A stretch of DNA of 64,000 nucleotides from Nocardioides luteus (GTDB lineage: Bacteria > Actinomycetota > Actinomycetes > Propionibacteriales > Nocardioidaceae). Numbering within the stretch: the stretch's first letter is position 1; each line of letters starts with the position of its first letter. This document shows, one piece after another, positions 59,728 through 64,000 of the stretch. The position numbers were made by a program, and so were the translations under genes. The notes under the pieces were generated by a model, which was given only the letters and a program-made list of their open reading frames with translations, made no database searches and was not told the DNA's origin. Where the stretch lies: positions 1,790,501 through 1,854,500 of the forward strand of contig NZ_JADOVJ010000001.1 in assembly GCF_015752315.1 (NCBI RefSeq), in the 5' to 3' direction.

Positions 59728-59746
59728 TAGATGGTCGGTCAACTAT
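59728..59746 (+). promoter_or_regulatory. TetR operator before the WrbA-like gene
   Basis: TAGATGGTCGGTCAACTAT differs from 59004-59022 at one base. It lies 30 bases before ATG 59776. Confidence 0.75.
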
Positions 59747-59775
59747 GAATCGGCCATCGAGAAAGGACTCACCCC

Positions 59776-60393
59776 ATGTCTGACAACGTGAAGGTCACGA
59801 TCGTCTACTACTCCTCGACCGGCACCACGGCCGAGGTCGCCCGCGAGCTCGAGAAGGGACTGCTGGCCACCGGCGCCGAGGTCCGTCTCACCAAGGCCCC
59901 GGAGCTTGCTCCGCTCTCGGCCATCGAGTCGAACCCGGCCTGGGCAGCGAACCACGCCACCACCTCGGACGTCCCGGAGGCGTCGCCCGAGGACGTCGCG
60001 TGGGCCGACGTCATCCTCTTCGGCACTCCGACGCGGTTCGGGAACGTCTCCGCCCAGCTCAAGCAGTTCATCGACACGCTCGGTGGGCTGTGGGCCGAGG
60101 GCAAGCTGGTCGACAAGGTCTACAGCGGATTCGTGTCGTCCTCCAGCCTCCACGGCGGCCAGGAGACGACGCTGCAGTCCCTCTACACCTCGGTGCACCA
60201 CTTCGGGGGGATCCTCGTCGCGCCCGGCTTCACCGACCCGGTCAAGTACGACGACGGCAACCCGTACGGAACCTCGCACGTCGACGCCCAGGGAACCAAC
60301 CCGGTCGGCGACGTCACCCGGGCCTCGGCCAAGCACCAGGCCCAGCGTGTGGTCGAGATCGCCCGGCGGCTCAAGGCCGGACAGGCAGCCTAG
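59776..60393 (+). CDS. wrbA: NAD(P)H:quinone oxidoreductase, WrbA family
   Basis: 205-aa flavodoxin-like FMN protein performing two-electron reduction of quinones. FMN loops: YYSSTGTTAEVA (11-22) and GTPTRFGNVSAQLKQFIDTLGGLW; GGQETTLQSLYTSVHHFGGI is the WrbA signature. Ribosome site AAAGGA. First of a three-gene rightward set under the second TetR regulator. It may protect against quinones from aromatic metabolism. Confidence 0.9.
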   Translation: MSDNVKVTIVYYSSTGTTAEVARELEKGLLATGAEVRLTKAPELAPLSAIESNPAWAANHATTSDVPEASPEDVAWADVILFGTPTRFGNVSAQLKQFIDTLGGLWAEGKLVDKVYSGFVSSSSLHGGQETTLQSLYTSVHHFGGILVAPGFTDPVKYDDGNPYGTSHVDAQGTNPVGDVTRASAKHQAQRVVEIARRLKAGQAA

Positions 60394-60407
60394 GAAGGAG
60401 TGGACCG

Positions 60408-60704
60408 ATGGCTGAGTTCATCGTCGAGATCACGACCGTGATCCCTGACGGCACCCCGCAGACCGAGGTCGATCGACGGCGGACCGCCGAGGCGGCCCGG
60501 GCTGCGGAGCTGGCGGCAGCCGGTCACCTCGTCCGGATCTGGCGACCGATCGGCGAGATGCGGAGCATCGGCCTGTGGGTCGCCGCCGACGAGGCGGCCC
60601 TGCGGGCGGACGTCCTGGAAACCTTGCCGCTGGCTCCGTGGATGACCTTCGACGTCACCGCAGTGGCATCGCATCCGAACGACCCGGCGGCTCGCGACCG
60701 CTGA
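60408..60704 (+). CDS. Muconolactone delta-isomerase-like protein
   Basis: 98-aa protein with the muconolactone isomerase fold pattern: EFIVEITTVIP at the N-terminus, a helix EVDRRRTAEAARAAELAAAGHLVRIWR, and LPLAPWMTFDVTAVASHPND at the end, a family hallmark. GAAGGAG precedes ATG 60408, 15 bases after wrbA. Other beta-ketoadipate genes are absent, so it may act on a different lactone or be a dimeric alpha/beta-barrel isomerase of unknown substrate. Confidence 0.82.
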   Translation: MAEFIVEITTVIPDGTPQTEVDRRRTAEAARAAELAAAGHLVRIWRPIGEMRSIGLWVAADEAALRADVLETLPLAPWMTFDVTAVASHPNDPAARDR

Positions 60705-60828
60705 GCGACACGCGTACGTCACCCCGACCCGTCGGCTCCCACCGTTCCTCAGGACGGCGCCGGCGAGGTCGCGGTGACGGCGCGTGCGATCAGGGCATGG
60801 GGGCGATGCCCTACGGATACCGGTCGGC

Positions 60829-61437
60829 ATGACGTCACTGAGCTGTCTGATCCTGAACTGCACCCTCAAGCCCTCGCCCGGCGAGTCCAGCTCCGCGCTG
60901 CTGGGATCCCAGATCCTCTCGGCGCTCATGGACCACGACGTGAAGGGCGAGATGGTCCGGGTCGTCGACCATGACGTCCGGTTCGGCGTGAGCACCGACG
61001 AAGGCGAAGGCGACGCCTGGCCGGAGCTGCGCGAGCGGATGCTCGCCGCCGACGTGCTCGTCCTGGTCACCCCGATCTGGCTGGGCCAGCCGTCCTCGGT
61101 GTGCAAGATGGTGCTCGAGCGCCTCGACGCTGAGCTCAGCGATACCGACGAGGACGGCCGGATGCTGACCTACGACAAGGTCGCCGGGATCGGCGTCGTC
61201 GGCAACGAGGACGGTGCCCACCACGTCACCGCCGAGCTCTGCCAGGCGCTCAACGACGTCGGCTTCACCATCCCCGCCGCCGGGTCGACGTACTGGGTCG
61301 GCGAGGCCATGCAGGGCGTCGACTACAAGGACAAGGAGCCGACTCCGGAGGCGACCGCGGGGACGACGAAGACCATGGCCCGTCACCTGGCCCACCTCGC
61401 CGGGCTGCTCGCCGAGGCGCCGTATCCCGCGGAGTAG
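60829..61437 (+). CDS. NADPH-dependent FMN reductase / flavodoxin-like protein
   Basis: 202-aa flavodoxin-fold protein. LILNCTLKPSPGESSSALLGSQI is the FMN phosphate loop, VLVLVTPIWLGQPSSVCKMVLERLD the second FMN contact, and GVVGNEDGAHH the third. I use ATG 60829; the ribosome site is poor. Probably reduces FMN or quinones. It follows the isomerase gene after 124 bases, which may contain its own promoter. Its stop is 10 bases from the convergent SDR stop. Confidence 0.85.
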   Translation: MTSLSCLILNCTLKPSPGESSSALLGSQILSALMDHDVKGEMVRVVDHDVRFGVSTDEGEGDAWPELRERMLAADVLVLVTPIWLGQPSSVCKMVLERLDAELSDTDEDGRMLTYDKVAGIGVVGNEDGAHHVTAELCQALNDVGFTIPAAGSTYWVGEAMQGVDYKDKEPTPEATAGTTKTMARHLAHLAGLLAEAPYPAE

Positions 61438-61447
61438 GGACCTGTCG

Positions 61448-62296
61448 TCAGGTCATGTCGCGCTCGCGCAGGGCCCGGGCGAGGAGTCGTCGCTGGGTGC
61501 GGCGTCCCTGGGCCACCACGAGGGGCGCCGCGCCGAGACCGAGCCGCGGGATCGCGTCGGCCAGACGTGCCTGGACCCCTCGCCACCCGGGCACCGTCTT
61601 GACCGGCCGAGGCCTGTCGAGCACCGTGCCGACCGCCGCCACGACCTCCTCGGGCTGGAGCAGCTTGCCGGAGAACGAGAGCGCGGCGGCGGGGTCCTCG
61701 AGCTTGTCGTAGAGCATCGGGGTCCAGATGCCGTCGGGGCAGATGCAGGAGATGTCGACGTTCTCGACGCCGGCGAGGCGCAGATCCGCGAGCGTGCTGA
61801 GGCTGAAGCCGATCGCCGCGTGCTTGGAAGCGGCGTAGACGGCCTCTCCGGGGACCGCGGTGATGCCGGCCAGGGACACGATGTTGACGATGTGGCCACC
61901 GGTCCGGGCGCGCATGGCCTCGATGGCACTGACGGTGCCGTTGATCGTGCCGAGGGCGTTGACCTCGAGCATCAGCCGGCGGGTGTCGGGGGCCTGCGTC
62001 CACGCCGGGCCGCTGATGAGCACGCCGGCGTTGTTGACCCAGACGTCGAGCCTGTCGGCGTGGCTGAGCAGCGCGTCGCGGGCGGCGTCGACGGCGTCGG
62101 CGTCGCGTACGTCCAGGGCCCGGGGGATCGCGTTCGGGCCCAGCTCCTCGGCGGTGGCCTTCGCGGCCGCCTCGTCGAGGTCGGTGACCAGCACGGTATG
62201 ACCACGCTCGATGAGCAGCGCGGCGATCTGCCGGCCCAGACCGCGGCCTGCTCCGGTGACGAGGGCGCCGGAAGCGGGGCGCGTGGCCGTGGTCAT
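61448..62296 (-). CDS. Short-chain dehydrogenase/reductase
   Basis: 282-aa classical SDR. Cofactor motif TGAGRGLG (15-22), NNAG, and catalytic YAASK are intact. An acidic residue after strand 2 (VTDLDEA) favours NAD. The basic C-terminal extension (QGRRTQRRLLARALRERDMT) is unusual for the family. Substrate unknown. Confidence 0.88.
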   Translation of the reverse strand: MTTATRPASGALVTGAGRGLGRQIAALLIERGHTVLVTDLDEAAAKATAEELGPNAIPRALDVRDADAVDAARDALLSHADRLDVWVNNAGVLISGPAWTQAPDTRRLMLEVNALGTINGTVSAIEAMRARTGGHIVNIVSLAGITAVPGEAVYAASKHAAIGFSLSTLADLRLAGVENVDISCICPDGIWTPMLYDKLEDPAAALSFSGKLLQPEEVVAAVGTVLDRPRPVKTVPGWRGVQARLADAIPRLGLGAAPLVVAQGRRTQRRLLARALRERDMT

Positions 62297-62480
62297 GATG
62301 CTCTCCTTCTCGTCGGCGAACGGAGGCTAACACCTCGCCTGCCTGCTCCGATGGACCCCTCAGGAGGGCGCGACCCGTGCTGACGTGCTCGGTCCGGTCC
62401 ACCCGCCGAGGGAGAGGCGACGCTCACGAACTGCGCGTAGTGTCGAGTCCGTACCTCGGATCCGGCGAACGGTGGACACC

Positions 62481-63437
62481 ATGAATGGTCTGAGCCTGGG
62501 GATCCCTGGGATCGGCGCTGTCAGGTCAGGAACGCACTTCTGCGCGCTCTACTCTGGCCCGGTCGAGCGCGACCGGCTGCTGTACCCCTTCCTCGAGGAG
62601 GGGCTGCGGCAGGGCGACAAGTGCCTGTGCCTGATCGACGATGTCGAGCCGATCGTCGTCCGTGACAGGGCCCTGGGACAGCCCGGCCCGGCGTACTCGC
62701 GACGATCCGGTCAGCTCGACGTGGAACGAACATCGGACGCGTACCTCCGCTCGGGGGAGTTCAACGTCGAAGACATGATGAGCTACCTCTCCGAGAACCT
62801 CGACGCCGCGGCCGAGGAAGACTTCGACCTTCTCCGAGCCGCTGGTGAGATGTCGTGGGTCCTGCCCGGGCCGCTCGGCTGGGACGACCTGTTCCGCTAC
62901 GAGTCGGGCCTCAACGCGGTCGTCGACGAGATGCCGGCCATCCTCATCTGCCTCTACGACCTGCAGAAGTTCGGTGCCGACATGCTCGTCGAGGTGCTCC
63001 GCACCCATCCCAAGGTCCTGCTGGACCGAACGGTCATCGACAATCCCCACTACCTGACCCCGACGGAGTACCCCGCCGACAGCGTCGCCGAAACCTCCCG
63101 TCGTGCCGTGTTCGGGGCAGGTTCGCCCGGCGAGGCGGGCACCGCCCCAGGATGGGCCGCCCTGACCGACGGCGAGCTGCGCGTCGTGGCCGGGGTGGCG
63201 CGGGGGATGACCAACCGCAGCATCGCAGCGGAGCTCCGCCTCTCGCGGCACACCGTGGACGCCCATCTCAAGCACGTCTACCTCAAGCTCGACATCCACT
63301 CGCGCGTCGAGCTGACGGTGCGGGCCCTGCAGCACCCCGTCCCCGCTCGCCGGCCCAGGACCGGTGCGGCTCGGCCGGGAAAAGCACCCGTTCACGGGAT
63401 GCCGGACGACCACGCACCTGAGGATCATGGGCGGTGA
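62481..63437 (+). CDS. MEDS-domain / LuxR-type helix-turn-helix regulator
   Basis: 318-aa protein. The N-terminal MEDS (DcmR-like sensory) domain is recognised by GTHFCALYSGPVERDRLLYPFLEEGLRQGDKCLCLIDD and later EMSWVLPGPLGWDDLFRYESGLN. A LuxR HTH follows (residues about 232-288: LTDGELRVVAGVARGMTNRSIAAELRLSRHTVDAHLKHVYLKLDIHSR). A basic tail of 25 residues ends the protein. MEDS domains are proposed sensors of small hydrocarbon derivatives. The target is unknown; the next gene may be one. Confidence 0.88.
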   Translation: MNGLSLGIPGIGAVRSGTHFCALYSGPVERDRLLYPFLEEGLRQGDKCLCLIDDVEPIVVRDRALGQPGPAYSRRSGQLDVERTSDAYLRSGEFNVEDMMSYLSENLDAAAEEDFDLLRAAGEMSWVLPGPLGWDDLFRYESGLNAVVDEMPAILICLYDLQKFGADMLVEVLRTHPKVLLDRTVIDNPHYLTPTEYPADSVAETSRRAVFGAGSPGEAGTAPGWAALTDGELRVVAGVARGMTNRSIAAELRLSRHTVDAHLKHVYLKLDIHSRVELTVRALQHPVPARRPRTGAARPGKAPVHGMPDDHAPEDHGR

Positions 63438-63511
63438 CAACCATTCCGGGTGAGCCGCTCGCGGTCGACCGGGCTGCAGCGGTGCACCCTTCTGAAGAAG
63501 GAGTCCGACCT

Positions 63512-63811
63512 GTGCTGACCAAAGCTCTCCTCGTGCGCCTCGAGGCGCTTCCGGGCAAGGAGTCCGAGCTCGCGGACTTCCTCACCAAAGCTCGGACGAT
63601 CGTGATGGAAGAGCCGGGTACCGTCGCCTGGTTCGCCATCCAGTTCGGCCCCTCGAGCTTCGGCATCTACGACGTGTTCCCCGACGACGAGGCCCGAGAC
63701 GCCCACCTCGCCGGCGGAGTCGGTCAGGCGCTCGGCCCGAACACCGGCGTCCTCTTCTCCGAGCCGCAGGTCGAGAAGATCGACCTCCTCGCCGACAAGG
63801 TCCCGGGGTAG
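63512..63811 (+). CDS. Small ABM-like (dimeric alpha/beta-barrel) protein
   Basis: 99-aa protein with the antibiotic-biosynthesis-monooxygenase-like ferredoxin fold: KALLVRLEALPGKESELADFL, MEEPGTVAWFAIQFGPSSFGIYDVFPDDEARDAHLAGG. I use GTG 63512 because AAGGAG lies upstream. A GTG at 63434 overlapping the regulator stop would add 26 residues with no domain content. Often such proteins are heme- or cofactor-free oxygenases, but catalytic residues cannot be assigned. Confidence 0.78.
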   Translation: MLTKALLVRLEALPGKESELADFLTKARTIVMEEPGTVAWFAIQFGPSSFGIYDVFPDDEARDAHLAGGVGQALGPNTGVLFSEPQVEKIDLLADKVPG

Positions 63812-63827
63812 TCGCGGCGAGGACCGC

Positions 63828-64000
63828 TCAGCGGACCGAGCGAATCGCGTTCTCGATGAGAGCGAGCGTCTCGTACGGGTGGGACTGCATCGCCACGTGC
63901 GAGGACCTCACCCTCACGATCTTGGCGCCGGCCCGGTTCGCCATGAACTCCTGAGCCGCGGGCGGGATCGCCTTGTCGGCTGTGGCCAGCAGGTACCAGG
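63828..64000 (-). CDS. Alpha/beta hydrolase, C-terminal end (5' part outside window)
   Basis: The minus-strand frame from the window edge reads WYLLATADKAIPPAAQEFMANR, then AGAKIVRVRSSHVAMQSHPYETLALIENAIRSVR and a TGA stop at 63828-63830. This is the final strand and helix region of RsbQ/salicylate-esterase-like alpha/beta hydrolases, with the catalytic His in SSHVAM. Nucleophile and Asp are outside the window. Confidence 0.8.
   Translation of the reverse strand, partial: WYLLATADKAIPPAAQEFMANRAGAKIVRVRSSHVAMQSHPYETLALIENAIRSVR

Overview
The window is very GC-rich, densely packed DNA with ATGA, TGATG and GTGA gene junctions. It carries a DUF222/HNH gene, a dispersed repeat that translates as VVELVETT, Lrp, TetR, HxlR and LacI regulators, and the YtxH-like/Holin-X/DUF3618 trio. 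Together these point to a chromosomal segment of a high-GC actinobacterium, most likely a Nocardioides-type member of the Propionibacteriales. The species is an inference. No rRNA, tRNA, CRISPR array or intact insertion sequence was seen.

Layout. 1-7.7 kb: the end of a succinate-semialdehyde dehydrogenase gene, a fused indolepyruvate ferredoxin oxidoreductase, a Tat-exported esterase, a small membrane protein whose 3' end is duplicated upstream, a bile-acid:sodium symporter homologue and a DUF1048 gene behind a MerR-type promoter. 7.8-9.5 kb: a DUF222/HNH gene and a 436-base gap holding two hairpin repeats. 9.5-17.7 kb: a TauE/SafE exporter, then a fructan-type locus (GH32 enzyme, two ABC permeases, binding lipoprotein, LacI regulator, atypical GH32-like enzyme) with two copies of a palindromic operator. 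17.7-24.9 kb: a double-module Lrp regulator divergent from a five-gene operon (SnoaL-like protein, NCS1 permease, agmatinase-family ureohydrolase, ThDP enzyme, Na+/solute symporter) that looks like guanidino-compound or 2-ketoarginine catabolism. 25-34 kb: a secreted lipase with a TetR gene, an HxlR/GNAT divergent pair, a stress-type membrane operon, a sphingosine-1-phosphate-lyase-like decarboxylase with an MFS carrier, a periplasmic-type binding protein without a signal peptide, a peroxiredoxin, an NmrA-like oxidoreductase and a Pnkp-type kinase.

34.2-36.1 kb holds the most striking locus: a small trypsin-co-occurring protein translationally coupled to a 540-residue protein. That protein reads as trypsin-like protease, then a nucleoside-deoxyribosyltransferase-like domain, then a prokaryotic STING-like domain. 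It looks like a cyclic-nucleotide-gated defence effector with no CD-NTase in the window.

36.2-55.6 kb is one catabolic island under a TetR regulator, with the operator TTAGTCAT-N13-ATGACTAA in both of its divergent control regions. It encodes gamma-glutamylation enzymes (PuuA-, PuuB- and PuuD-like), a flavin amine oxidase, a Baeyer-Villiger-type monooxygenase, an esterase, alcohol and aldehyde dehydrogenases, two CoA ligases, a crotonase and two transporters. I propose catabolism of an amine, possibly alicyclic, through ketone, lactone, dicarboxylate and CoA steps. 55.5-64 kb: oxidoreductases (a zinc ADH, several SDRs, WrbA, an FMN reductase, a muconolactone-isomerase-like protein), partly under a second TetR regulator with a repeated operator, then a MEDS/LuxR regulator, a small ABM-like protein and the end of an alpha/beta hydrolase gene.
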